DNA of 64,000 nt from Treponema pedis (GCF_017161325.1 NZ_CP045670.1:2721367-2785366); one strand, 5' to 3'; positions 46,919 through 55,480 are shown, counted from the stretch's first letter. The notes: generated by a model from the sequence alone, not told the origin. Translations and numbers: made by a program.

Positions 46919-47961
46919 TTTCTCTTATTGACGTTTATATTGAAAATGCATCAGTACACAAAGTTGGCAATAAATTACGAGGTGAAAATATCTCTTTTTC
47001 TCGTTCGATATTGGATAATGATTTGATGGATGAAATTTTAATATCCTACTTCCTTACTCCTTTTACTTCCGAAGAGTTTTATCAGTTTCATCATGAAAGT
47101 GATTTAGCTCTGAACGAAGTATATACCTATGTGTCAAAAATATTTGATAATCAGGAACAGCTTTATGAACAATCTGTAAATCTGGCAAAACACCTCTACG
47201 AGCAAAGTACACATCCTAAAATCAAAGGAGGGGAGTTTTATACTGTCTACTTCAAAGACTGTATTTTAGACGGTGAAACGCTTGATGCGGTGGGTTTATT
47301 CAAATCGGAAAATAAAGATACTTTTTTAAAAGTATTGCATGAAAATGACAATTTTAACTTGCAAAGCGAAAAAGGTATTAACATAAAGAAACTGGATAAG
47401 GGGTGCCTGATTTTCAACAAAGAACAGGAAAGCGGTTATGTGGTTGCGGTAGTGGATAATACAGGGAGAGGAGTTGAAGCCCGTTATTGGCTTGATGATT
47501 TTTTGCATGTCCGCCGTCGGCAAGATGCATATACGAATACACAAAACCTTATGACCTTAGCAAAAAACTTTATTACACAAGAAATGCCTAAAGAATTTGA
47601 GGTTTCAAAAGCCGATCAAATTGGCCTTTTAAATAAATCGTTAGATTTTTTTAAAGCCAAAGATGAGTTTGCTATAGATGATTTTACCAACGAGGTTATG
47701 ACGGAGCCGGAGATAATCGAAAAATTCCGGCAGTATAAAAAACGCAGCGAAGATGAAAACGGTATTTCAATAGACAATCAATTCCCTGTTTCCGAAGCTG
47801 CCCGGAAAAAACAGCAGCGGTCGTTTAAGCGAGTTATCAGGCTGGATAAAAAAATACAAATCGTCATTTCAGGTAACCGCCAAAATATCGAACAAGGCAC
47901 GGATGAAAAAGGCAAGTTTTATAAAGTGTATTATACCGAAGAGAACGCGTCCTTGAATTAA
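46915..47961 (+). CDS. NdpA/YejK-type nucleoid-associated protein
   Basis: This 348-residue protein resembles the nucleoid-associated NA37 family. It has the paired start VYIENASVHKVGNKLRGENI, the central KIKGGEFYTVYFKDC, FKSENKDTFLKV and the C-terminal DKKIQIVISGNRQNIE. Related proteins bind DNA and often occur in defence or restriction clusters. AAGGAG and a 4-nt overlap couple it to the upstream gene. Confidence 0.8.
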   Translation: MISLIDVYIENASVHKVGNKLRGENISFSRSILDNDLMDEILISYFLTPFTSEEFYQFHHESDLALNEVYTYVSKIFDNQEQLYEQSVNLAKHLYEQSTHPKIKGGEFYTVYFKDCILDGETLDAVGLFKSENKDTFLKVLHENDNFNLQSEKGINIKKLDKGCLIFNKEQESGYVVAVVDNTGRGVEARYWLDDFLHVRRRQDAYTNTQNLMTLAKNFITQEMPKEFEVSKADQIGLLNKSLDFFKAKDEFAIDDFTNEVMTEPEIIEKFRQYKKRSEDENGISIDNQFPVSEAARKKQQRSFKRVIRLDKKIQIVISGNRQNIEQGTDEKGKFYKVYYTEENASLN

Positions 47962-48196
47962 TTAGTAATTTTGCTTGTATAACTAATACCGGATAAGTTT
48001 TTTTGTTACAACTTATGATGTTTAGGCAGTGTCGTCACTCCCTTCAACTCTAACGCTGAACGGCTTTCATGACAATGCTTACTTCGTGTTTTATAGAAAC
48101 GAGTGAGAAACTATCAATTTTCGAGCCTTGCCGGCTTTCCGCCTTGTATACACAAAGACGAAAAACCGCCGGCCAATACGTGAGGTGTTCCTGTCT
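47962..48196. other. Intergenic stretch with decayed hairpin-repeat traces
   Basis: No gene is seen. Short words such as CGAGTGAGAAAC and ATCAATTTTCGAG match modules c and d of the hairpin family, suggesting an old, degraded copy. Confidence 0.35.
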
Positions 48197-48553
48197 TTAT
48201 TTTTTTATTTTTGCCTGTTCCGTACAATCCTTAACCGCATTGCAAATCGCCTTACTCGTAATCGTTGCGGCAGTAATAGCGTCCACCTCCCATGATTGGG
48301 CATTGACAATTTTTGCGGGCAGCTCGTTTACCGCACGGTCTCCAATGTCTAAAGTTTCATTATGCGAAATAATCTTGACGGACAATATACTGTATTCGTC
48401 AAATGTTACTTCCACCGCAACGGGACCCGCATAACCTTTCGCCGAAGCGGTATAATCGCCTGCGGTATAAACAACTTTAGACTTACTGCAGCTTGTGCAA
48501 AACGGCAGTATACAAAACAACATAAGCACGCTCGTTACTATTTTATTTTTCAT
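48197..48553 (-). CDS. FMN-binding-domain lipoprotein
   Basis: This 118-residue lipoprotein has the lipobox FCTSC with Cys22. The FMN-binding domain ends in DAITAATITSKA, matching the flavinylation motif D-x-x-(S/T)-(G/A)-A-T-x-(S/T) in which ApbE attaches FMN to threonine. Such domains carry electrons outside the membrane. No partner genes adjoin. The ATG follows AAGGAG. Confidence 0.85.
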   Translation of the reverse strand: MKNKIVTSVLMLFCILPFCTSCSKSKVVYTAGDYTASAKGYAGPVAVEVTFDEYSILSVKIISHNETLDIGDRAVNELPAKIVNAQSWEVDAITAATITSKAICNAVKDCTEQAKIKK

Positions 48554-48631
48554 TTTTTCTCCTTATACATTATCTTTGAGGCTGTTAAAAACCGATGTTT
48601 TTAAACAGCCTATTTTTTATCCGTTCAATTT

Positions 48632-49053
48632 GTGCGCGAAAAGCGCACATACAATAGAGCGAGTTTGTTTTACAAACTCGGGCAGCGTTTTTAGATAATG
48701 CTATCTGTATTGTCTAAAATAAGCGTTCTTATAAAATCAGCAAGCGCAGAAAATATCAATTTTCGAGCATTGATGAATTTCTGCCGTTTCGCAACAAAGT
48801 AAGAAACGGCATATAATACACGACGTTTGCCGAAAGGCAAACTCGCAGTGTTTTTAAGCGGCGCTATTTTAGCCGCTTAAAATAAGCGTTCCTATAAATT
48901 CTGCAACCGCAAGAATTTTCAAATTCTGAGGATTGCAGAATTGCCGCACTTTTGCAAGCGAAGCCTGAAAAAGTGCATACAATAATGCGAGTTTGTTTTA
49001 CAAACTCGACAGCGTTTTTAGGCAATGCTATCTGCATTGTCTAAAATAAGCGT
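48632..49053 (+). repeat. Mosaic hairpin array, three units with exchanged modules
   Basis: Units use three different module c types (GTGCGC/GCGCAC, GCCGTTTCGC/GAAACGGC, GCACTTTTGC/AAAAAGTGC), two module b types and two module a types (TAGAYAATGC/GCATTGTCTA and AAGCGGC/GCCGCTT). Module d changes from AAGCGCAG...CGAGCATTG to AACCGCAAG...GAGGATTG. Linkers ATACAATA, GCAGCGTTTTT and AATAAGCGTTC are constant. Confidence 0.92.
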
Positions 49054-49838
49054 TCCGTTTTCCTATACGGGAAGCATACGGGAACATGTAACACCGGATG
49101 GTTTATAATCTCCGCCTCGATATCAAAAACGTCATGCAAGGTTTGCGGAGTGATAACCTCTGCCGGTGTACCGAAAGCGTATAATCTTCCGTCTTTTATC
49201 GCTGCAAGAAAGTCTGAAAACATAATGGCGTGATTCAAATCGTGAAGAACCATTACGACGGTTACACCGTTTTCCCTGTTGAGCTTGCGCAAAAGATACA
49301 GAATGTCCAACTGATGGGCAATATCCAAATAGGTTGTCGGCTCGTCCAAAAACAACATGTCCGTTTTTTGTGCAAGTGCCATAGCTATCCGCACCCGCTG
49401 CTGCTGTCCGCCCGACAGTTCTCGTATCTCACGGTGAGCCGACTCTGTCATGCCGGTACAGGCAAGTGCCCAGCCGATAATTTCTTTATCCTGCATACTG
49501 AGGCCGCCGAAAGAAGAGCGGTACGGGAATCGTCCGTATTCAACCAAATCACTTACCGTAATACCGTAAGGGCTTTGCGTTTCTTGCGGCAAAAGAGCAA
49601 GTTTTTGCGCAACAATCTTCGCCGGCATTGTATGAATTGCCTCTTTATCCAGATATACAAAGCCTGAATCGGGAGAAAGGATACGGCACAGCGTTTTCAA
49701 AATGGTGGATTTTCCGGAGCCGTTTGCCCCGATAAGCGTTGTGATTTTACCCTCAGGAATATCTAAATTAAGGTTTTCAAATACTTTCTCGCCGTTATAT
49801 CCTGCGGATAATTCTTTTGCCTGCATACGGGATTGCAT
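49041..49838 (-). CDS. Iron-siderophore ABC transporter ATPase
   Basis: This 265-residue ATPase has Walker A GANGSGKST, signature LSGGQQQR, Walker B LFLDEPTTYLD and the switch histidine in VLHDLNHA, typical of FepC/FecE/FhuC. It powers ferric-chelate or cobalamin import. It is the last gene of the operon. Its final residues (KTERLF) and stop codon are contributed by the hairpin array linker AACGCTTATTTTAG, so the original C-terminus has been replaced. Upstream spacing to the permease is 12 nt. Confidence 0.92.
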   Translation of the reverse strand: MQSRMQAKELSAGYNGEKVFENLNLDIPEGKITTLIGANGSGKSTILKTLCRILSPDSGFVYLDKEAIHTMPAKIVAQKLALLPQETQSPYGITVSDLVEYGRFPYRSSFGGLSMQDKEIIGWALACTGMTESAHREIRELSGGQQQRVRIAMALAQKTDMLFLDEPTTYLDIAHQLDILYLLRKLNRENGVTVVMVLHDLNHAIMFSDFLAAIKDGRLYAFGTPAEVITPQTLHDVFDIEAEIINHPVLHVPVCFPYRKTERLF

Positions 49839-49850
49839 AAATCTTTCTCC

Positions 49851-50846
49851 TTAAAACCGCTTATGAAGTAAAAACAAAAAGTACGGGGCTGCGAGGCAGG
49901 CGATTACGATGCCGGCAGGAATTTCGCGGGGCTGAAAAGCCGCACGTCCGACCGTATCCGCCGAAAGCAGCAGGAGCGCTCCGAAAAGCATGGACACCGG
50001 CATTAGTATTCGATGTCTGCCGCCGATGAGTTTCCGCGCTATGTGCGGAGAAACAAGACCGACAAAGCCTATCCCGCCGCTGACGGAAACACATGCCGAT
50101 GTGAGAGCAACGGAGGCTGACAAGAGCACTCTTCGCTCCATTTCCACACGGACACCGAGGGATAAGGCGGAATTTTCTCCCAAAGTAAGGATATCCAAGA
50201 TGTTTATTCTTGTAAAAAGAATCGGAAGCAGGATAACCGGATACGGCAGTAAAACCCTAACCTGATACCAGCTTGTTCCCCACATATTCCCCGCAAGCTG
50301 CCGTGCGACAATCTGATAACTGCTGTTATCCATATTTGCAGCCATAATCAGCATAAAAGAGGAAAAAAGTGCTGTAAGACCGGCTCCTCCCAGCAAGAAA
50401 TATGTAGGATTCAGTTTTCCTTTCCGTTCGGCAAAAAGGTAGAGTATTCCGGTTGTGCACAGTCCTCCCGCTATGGCGAAAATCGGCTGAAAGACCATTG
50501 TGCGTATGTGCAATGCGGGAAAGAAGGTTAAAAACAACATCACGGCAAATCCCGCTCCGGCATTGATGCCCAATATTCCCGGGTCTGCAAGCGGATTTCC
50601 CGTTACCGTTTGCATAATACAGCCTGAAACGGCAAGCCCCATGCCGCATAAAAGCGCAAGCACAATCCGCGGAAGCCGGAACTGTACGGCAACTACGGAG
50701 GCTTCCTCCGAGGCGGGGAACAATAGGCTTTTAAATAGCACGGAATGCGGTATTTTTGCGTATCCGCTGTTTACGGAGACCAGCACCCCCGCTGCAATCG
50801 GCAAAAGAAGGACAAGCGGTACACAGTTTTTGTATGCTTTTTTCAT
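49851..50846 (-). CDS. Iron-siderophore ABC transporter permease, FecCD type
   Basis: This 331-residue polytopic permease of the FecCD family has hallmark motifs LPRIVLALLCGMGLAVSG, TGNPLADPGILGINAGAGF, ENSALSLGV and GFVGLVSPHIARKL. It pairs with the permease upstream, whose stop overlaps its ATG (ATGA). Its start follows a weak AAGG. It is visibly G+C-richer than most of the window, as is the whole operon. Confidence 0.92.
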   Translation of the reverse strand: MKKAYKNCVPLVLLLPIAAGVLVSVNSGYAKIPHSVLFKSLLFPASEEASVVAVQFRLPRIVLALLCGMGLAVSGCIMQTVTGNPLADPGILGINAGAGFAVMLFLTFFPALHIRTMVFQPIFAIAGGLCTTGILYLFAERKGKLNPTYFLLGGAGLTALFSSFMLIMAANMDNSSYQIVARQLAGNMWGTSWYQVRVLLPYPVILLPILFTRINILDILTLGENSALSLGVRVEMERRVLLSASVALTSACVSVSGGIGFVGLVSPHIARKLIGGRHRILMPVSMLFGALLLLSADTVGRAAFQPREIPAGIVIACLAAPYFLFLLHKRF

Positions 50847-51984
50847 AAGGTATGTATCCCTTTCCGGTATGTAAGTGCAAAAAAGACGGGTACACCGATT
50901 ATGGATACCAGTGCCCCGACAGGTGTATCGAAAGGGGCATTGACCGTGCGGGCTACTATATCCGCTATGACCAGGATAATACCGCCTAAAAGTGCGGATA
51001 TCGGCAGTATCCTCTTATAATCTCCGCCGACAAAAAAGCGGGAAATATGCGGGACAATCAACCCGAGAAAGGATATCCCTCCTACAAGCGAAACGCTTGA
51101 CCCGGCTAAAAGCAGTACCGCAAAGATACATATCAGCCGGACGGCACGGACATTGATACCGAGTCCGGCGGCACTGTCTTCCCCCAAGTCAATGCCGACA
51201 AATACCCCGATAGCAGCATAGCGATGCCGCCTGCCGTAATAATAAACGGTGCAATCAGCCGTAAACTCTGCCATGTAACTCCCGATAAGCTGCCCGCACT
51301 CCAAAAAGACAGGGGCTTTGTAATGCCGAAAGCAAGAGAAACCGCCTGACTCAGCGCGGTAAGTAAGGCTGAAACCGCAGCCCCCGCTAAAATCAGTCTA
51401 AAAGATTCCGTTTTTCTCTTTCCGACACCGAATTCATAGACGAGGGTCGCCGCAAACGCCGCCCCTGCAAAAGCCGAAACTATCGTAACGATTTTCGGAG
51501 CGGCAGGCAAAAAAACGGCGGTCAGTGCAACGGAAAATCCCGCTCCGGCATTGATTCCCAAAAGACCTGCGTCAGCCAAAGGATTGCGCGTAAGCCCCTG
51601 CATGACGGCACCGGAAAGAGCAAAGGTGGCTCCCGTAATACAGGCGGTCAATGCTCTCGGCATGCGCATATCCATTATGATTTTACCGATGCCGGAAGCG
51701 CGGGCAGGATACATGATGGTATGTGCAAAGGTTTCAATGTTTCCTCCGGCTATCCCGGTACAGACGGAAAACACAATCGAAAGAAGCAACACCACCGTTA
51801 ATACGCCGATTAAAAGCATAAACGATGCGGCAGACAGTCTATGTCTTCTTTGTACGGGCGCTTCATTCGCCGCTTTGCAGGGTTCTTTGTGTGCTGCTGT
51901 GTGCGGGAGTTTGTGTGCCGCACAATGCGGTACACGGTGCGGTACTGTGTACCCGCATTCTTTTTTCAGCCGAAGCCTATCCAT
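50843..51984 (-). pseudogene. Second FecCD-type permease, single-base frameshift
   Basis: The first frame from 51984 carries MRMPRALTACITGATFALSG, TRNPLADAGLLGINAGAGF and LSGYLSAL, then reads into nonsense and stops at 51133. The second frame, to 50843, carries GEDSAAGLGINV, GISFLGLIVPHISR and the C-terminal helices. Adding one T (A on the plus strand near 51186-51187) restores the expected ALTLGEDSAAGLG. The N-terminus has an unusual repetitive His/Pro/Ala-rich extension (PHRVPHCAAHKLPHTAAHKE). An intact gene would give about 380 residues. Probably an assembly error or recent mutation. Confidence 0.85.
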
Positions 51985-52985
51985 TATTCAACATTTCCGC
52001 GATTTAAAATTGCATTTGCGAGTTTTTCCAGATAGAGGGCTTTGCCCGTAGCCGTATATGCCATGTTATACTGTTTTTCATTTTTACCGAAATGCACATT
52101 TCCTGCTTGTACGGCTTTAAGATTTTTCCATGCGGCAAGTTTTCCCGTGTCTCCGGCAGTACCGTCATCGCTGAAAAAGAAGATGTGATCCGCATCAATC
52201 AGCGAGAAGTATTCGGCATCAACAACCTCTCCCCAAACATTCTCAGGCACTCCCGCCGAGGGGTTGAGTTTCAGTTCGTCATAAATCAATTCACCCGGTC
52301 CTCCGGTGCGGTAAACATAGTAAGAACCGAAATGAACGGAATTTGCTTCCAAAACGGCAAAGGTTTTATCGCCGACCGCTTCCTTGATTTTTGCCGAAAG
52401 CCCGGCAGCCTTACTGTCATAGTCCGAAAGCCATTTTTCCACATCATTTGTTTTATTGAACCACTGCCCCAACTGTTTAAAACGGCCGCGCCAATTTACA
52501 TAGCTGATGTCGTCGTTAATCATAACCGTAGGAGAGATGTTCTTAAGCTGTTCGTACACCTTGTCATGCCTGATATTCATAATGATGAGGTCTGGCTTTA
52601 ATTGCGCAATTTTCTCAAGATTTAAATCGCCCGTCGAAGAAGCTCCGGAATAATTTCCTACAACTTCGATATTGTTTTCGGCAAATGACTGTTTTAAATG
52701 CTCCGGAACGGATACCCCGTCAAACATACTGGTGTTAGCCGAAGCAATCACGTTCATGTTCAAAATCAAAAGCTCCTCCGTCAATCCCGCTGCATCAACA
52801 ATACGCTTCGGTTCGACAGGGATAGTAACGTCTCCTTTCATGTCCTTTACAACAACGGTTCCCGTGTTTGCACTGTTTTGAATTGCCTTATCCGATGAGC
52901 CTTGCTTTTCGTCCTTCTTTGAAAAACAAGCTGTCAGAGAAAGTACAAGTGTAAGACATAAAAGTCCGATTATCCTTTTTTTCAT
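51984..52985 (-). CDS. Iron-siderophore ABC transporter substrate-binding lipoprotein
   Basis: This 333-residue periplasmic-binding lipoprotein has the lipobox LSLTAC (Cys20) and the FepB/FecB fold: VKDMKGDVTIPVEPKRIVDA, EKIAQLKPDLIIMN and a C-terminal lobe. The start at 52985 is preferred because GAAGGA lies 7 nt upstream; TTG at 53000 is less likely. It overlaps the permease start by one base. It binds a ferric chelate, heme or cobalamin; ferric chelate is the best guess from operon structure. Confidence 0.88.
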   Translation of the reverse strand: MKKRIIGLLCLTLVLSLTACFSKKDEKQGSSDKAIQNSANTGTVVVKDMKGDVTIPVEPKRIVDAAGLTEELLILNMNVIASANTSMFDGVSVPEHLKQSFAENNIEVVGNYSGASSTGDLNLEKIAQLKPDLIIMNIRHDKVYEQLKNISPTVMINDDISYVNWRGRFKQLGQWFNKTNDVEKWLSDYDSKAAGLSAKIKEAVGDKTFAVLEANSVHFGSYYVYRTGGPGELIYDELKLNPSAGVPENVWGEVVDAEYFSLIDADHIFFFSDDGTAGDTGKLAAWKNLKAVQAGNVHFGKNEKQYNMAYTATGKALYLEKLANAILNRGNVE

Positions 52986-53020
52986 TTTCATTTCCTTCAA
53001 AATAACGGTGCCGTAAATTT

Positions 53021-53041
53021 TATTAGGCTAACTTATAAGTG
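53021..53041. promoter_or_regulatory. DtxR/TroR-like operator upstream of the iron operon
   Basis: TTAGGCTAAC with the symmetrical core TTAG-G-CTAA matches the central half of DtxR-type boxes. It overlaps a weak minus-strand -10 TTATAA just upstream of the binding-protein gene, where a metal-dependent repressor would act. The match is only partial outside the core. Confidence 0.5.
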
Positions 53042-53162
53042 AAATTACCGATTAAAATCAGTGTTTTTAGTATAGCTTATTTTTTGCTTGTTTCTGCCCC
53101 GTAACGGAGTTTTTTTACCCAAAGCGGGACAGTACCGGCTTGCACTAAATATATAGAAAAAC

Positions 53163-53191
53163 TTGACATATTAGTTATATCTAACTATAAT
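53163..53191 (+). promoter_or_regulatory. Consensus promoter with a dyad operator, reading towards araC
   Basis: Perfect TTGACA (53163-53168) and TATAAT (53186-53191) are 17 nt apart. The spacer and -10 contain the dyad TAGTTATATCTAACTA (53172-53187; TAGTTA and TAACTA around TATC). A bound repressor would block RNA polymerase. The transcript would run through the hairpin repeat into araC. Confidence 0.8.
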
Positions 53192-53204
53192 TTTACGCAT
53201 AACG

Positions 53205-53372
53205 AAGGTTTATTTTAAGCGGTAGAAATACTACCGCTTAAAAACACCGGCGAGTTTGCCTTTATGCAAACATCGTGTATTGTATGCACTTTTTCAGCTT
53301 CGCTTGCAAAAGTGCGGTAAAATCATCAATCCTCGACATTTGATATTTTCTGCGCTTGCTTATTTATAGGAA
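53205..53372 (-). repeat. Mosaic hairpin repeat forming the 5' leader of araC
   Basis: Plus-strand order a (AAGCGGTAG/CTACCGCTT), b (CGAGTTTGC/GCAAACATCG), linker TATTGTATG, c (GCACTTTT/AAAAGTGC), d (CAATCCTCG...CTGCGCTTG), then TATAGGAA. The terminal AGG lies about 9 nt before the araC ATG and should act as its ribosome-binding site. Confidence 0.88.
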
Positions 53373-53379
53373 AATTTTA

Positions 53380-54354
53380 ATGGCGTATTTCCCGTTTAAA
53401 TATGAAGCTTCGGATATTTTTCCGCGCCGGATGCTTGCCGTTCGGCCGGGATTGCACATAGCTGCGTCCGCCGGAGTATGTACGGATAAAACAAAAAGAG
53501 AAACGGCGGCTTTATCCCCGCTGTTTGAACTGAGTTACACACGGAAAGGCACTGTTTGCGGCGAAGTGGGGCATACACTTGTAGAGGTTCGTCCCGGTAA
53601 TGCCGCACTCGGTTTTATGAATTCCGTCAGCTGCCGCTCCGAATATAAAAGCGGTGAAGATGTGCAGCTTTATTCCATTTGGGCAAGTCCCCGTGTATTT
53701 GACGGATTGTGTGAAGCCGTCGGCGGAAAATCTGGAATCGGTTTTCAGGATTTCCGGAATAGGGATTATTCATGCCGCTCTTTTACGATGGATATGCAGG
53801 AAGAATATATTTTAGGAAAATTGGACAGGTGTTTTTCCGGAGGGCGGGATACAATAAATCGTTTGCTGGTCGAAAGCTGTGTACTGGAGCTCTTGTCCGT
53901 CAATCTGGAGCGGTTGCTTTTTGACGGCTGTGTGAACCGAGCGGGCGGTTTGTCTAAAACGGAAACGGACAGTTTAAAACAGGCCAGAGAGATTTTGCTC
54001 CATAGGCTGGAATCGCCTCCTACACTGCTTGAGCTTTCCCGTTTGGTTCACTTGAATGACTGTAGATTAAAAAAGGCGTTTAAACTCTTTTTCGGCAAGA
54101 CGGTCTATGAATATGTAAGAGAACAACGGCTTGAAAAAGCGTTCCATTTGATAGAAAGCGGCACGTGCAATGTAAGCGAAGCGGCATGTGCCGTAGGATA
54201 TACAAATATAAGTCATTTTTCCGAGGCGTTTCGGAAAAAATATCGTGTATTACCAAAAACGGTAAAAAAGAAGGCGGCTGAGGTTACGCCAGATTGTTTT
54301 TTATCGAATGATAATACTATTGAAAATAAACGGCTGTGTGCATTGGTTATTTAA
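53380..54354 (+). CDS. AraC-family regulator of the iron uptake operon
   Basis: This 324-residue regulator has an N-terminal PchR-like sensor region and a C-terminal AraC domain (LLELSRLVHLNDCRLKKAFKLFF, VSEAACAVGYTNISHFSEAFRKKY). ATG at 53380 follows the repeat-derived TATAGG; an upstream TTG frame at 53356 is weaker. Position divergent from the siderophore transporter suggests it activates that operon when the chelate is present, like PchR. Confidence 0.85.
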   Translation: MAYFPFKYEASDIFPRRMLAVRPGLHIAASAGVCTDKTKRETAALSPLFELSYTRKGTVCGEVGHTLVEVRPGNAALGFMNSVSCRSEYKSGEDVQLYSIWASPRVFDGLCEAVGGKSGIGFQDFRNRDYSCRSFTMDMQEEYILGKLDRCFSGGRDTINRLLVESCVLELLSVNLERLLFDGCVNRAGGLSKTETDSLKQAREILLHRLESPPTLLELSRLVHLNDCRLKKAFKLFFGKTVYEYVREQRLEKAFHLIESGTCNVSEAACAVGYTNISHFSEAFRKKYRVLPKTVKKKAAEVTPDCFLSNDNTIENKRLCALVI

Positions 54355-54371
54355 CGGAAATGTTGAGGAAA

Positions 54372-55235
54372 CTACAGCTGTTCTATTTCGCTTTTGGTTA
54401 AATTTGTTGCCTGCATTATTTTTTGTACCGAATCGCCAAGCCGCTTTAATACTTTTGCCGTTTCCAGTTTGTTTTGCCTCACGCCGTCGGAAAAGCCTTG
54501 TGCTATACCTTTTCTCATTGATTCATTTATCATAGAAACGCGGTCGCTCTCGTATCGCCATGCAGCTTGGTAAAGGGCACGTTGCTCTTCAACAGTGTAG
54601 AATTCTTCCATCGTGTCTTCGGCTTTTTGCATTAAAGGATTTTCTTTTGCCAACATCTTCCTCACCTCCTTCTCGTCGGTTTGTATAAACAGCAGCCATT
54701 TTTCCAGTTCGCTGCGCTGTTCTTTTGCTATTTTCGTTAAATCCAAAAAGTGGATTTCAAGCATGCCGTCCAGCTCGCTGTGTTCTTCCGTTTCCAAAAT
54801 CTTATAGACGGAGTGGATTTTATTAGCAAGGTGAAACGGCTGGTTGAGGATGTTTATCGCTATGCATTTTTTGAGTTCGCTGTAATCGGCTCCCTTACTG
54901 AAGTCTTCGAGAAAAAGCTGCGTCCAATAAAAAATGCTGCGTGTGGTAAAGTACTCGAACCAGATGTTTTGCATTTCGAGGTTGATTTTTTCGCCTGAGT
55001 GCAGTTTGATTTTTATGTCGAGTCTGCCGGTTTTTTCATCGTAAAAGCGGGTAGTAAGCTCCGTGTTTTCAAGCCGTACATCGGCAAAAGTATTTTCTTG
55101 CATTCCGGTTACAAGCGAGACGAATTTTATGAGAATGTCTTTATTCTTTTCCGTGCCGAAGACTTTTTTAAACGCATAGTCGTTGCGGACGGTGAATTTT
55201 TCAGGCGGTGCAAGTGTTTCTAAAGTGCTTGCCAT
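54372..55235 (-). CDS. Rpn-family recombination-promoting nuclease/putative transposase
   Basis: This 287-residue PD-(D/E)XK protein shows the Rpn family pattern: VRNDYAFKKVFGTEKNKDIL, then RLDIKIKLHSGEKINLEMQN (D and ExQ nuclease residues), IFYWTQLF and a long helical C-terminus. E. coli RpnA promotes RecA-independent recombination. The start at 55235 follows GAGGAGGG; the upstream frame to 55268 is less likely. It stands alone and is convergent with araC. Confidence 0.85.
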   Translation of the reverse strand: MASTLETLAPPEKFTVRNDYAFKKVFGTEKNKDILIKFVSLVTGMQENTFADVRLENTELTTRFYDEKTGRLDIKIKLHSGEKINLEMQNIWFEYFTTRSIFYWTQLFLEDFSKGADYSELKKCIAINILNQPFHLANKIHSVYKILETEEHSELDGMLEIHFLDLTKIAKEQRSELEKWLLFIQTDEKEVRKMLAKENPLMQKAEDTMEEFYTVEEQRALYQAAWRYESDRVSMINESMRKGIAQGFSDGVRQNKLETAKVLKRLGDSVQKIMQATNLTKSEIEQL

Positions 55236-55304
55236 AGCGTCTACCCTCCTCATAGTTAAGTATAGCATAAGATACGGGGATTTAAAAGGGGGATAGAGAA
55301 CCCC

Positions 55305-55480
55305 GTTCCGAGCAGGGTTTTCTCTCTCCCCCTGTGACCCCCTCTCTTTTCAAAAGAACCGCTTAGGGGCTTAGATTGCTGCGCCGGCTTGCAATCGCCT
55401 AAGAACCCCGCCCAAAAAGGTACGTCCTGTACCTTTTTGGGCTTCGAGTTTTCTTGCAGAAAACTCGCGACAGTTTTTTT
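55305..55480. repeat. Second hairpin-repeat family, copy 2
   Basis: Hairpins GATTGC/GCAATC (55374-55396), CCAAAAAGGTAC/GTACCTTTTTGG (55412-55440) and CGAGTTTT/AAAACTCG (55445-55467) lie in a row. The spacers TTAGGGGCTTAGATTGC and GCTTCGAGTTTT are shared with 33268-33430. Confidence 0.85.

Noticed and set aside
19383-53372. Possibility that the hairpin arrays are CRISPR arrays
   Set aside because: There is no short constant repeat alternating with unique spacers of one length, and the variable parts are themselves palindromic; no cas genes are present.
54372-55235. Rpn-type gene as an active insertion sequence
   Set aside because: No flanking inverted repeats or target duplications are visible, and Rpn proteins are not classical transposases despite the family name.
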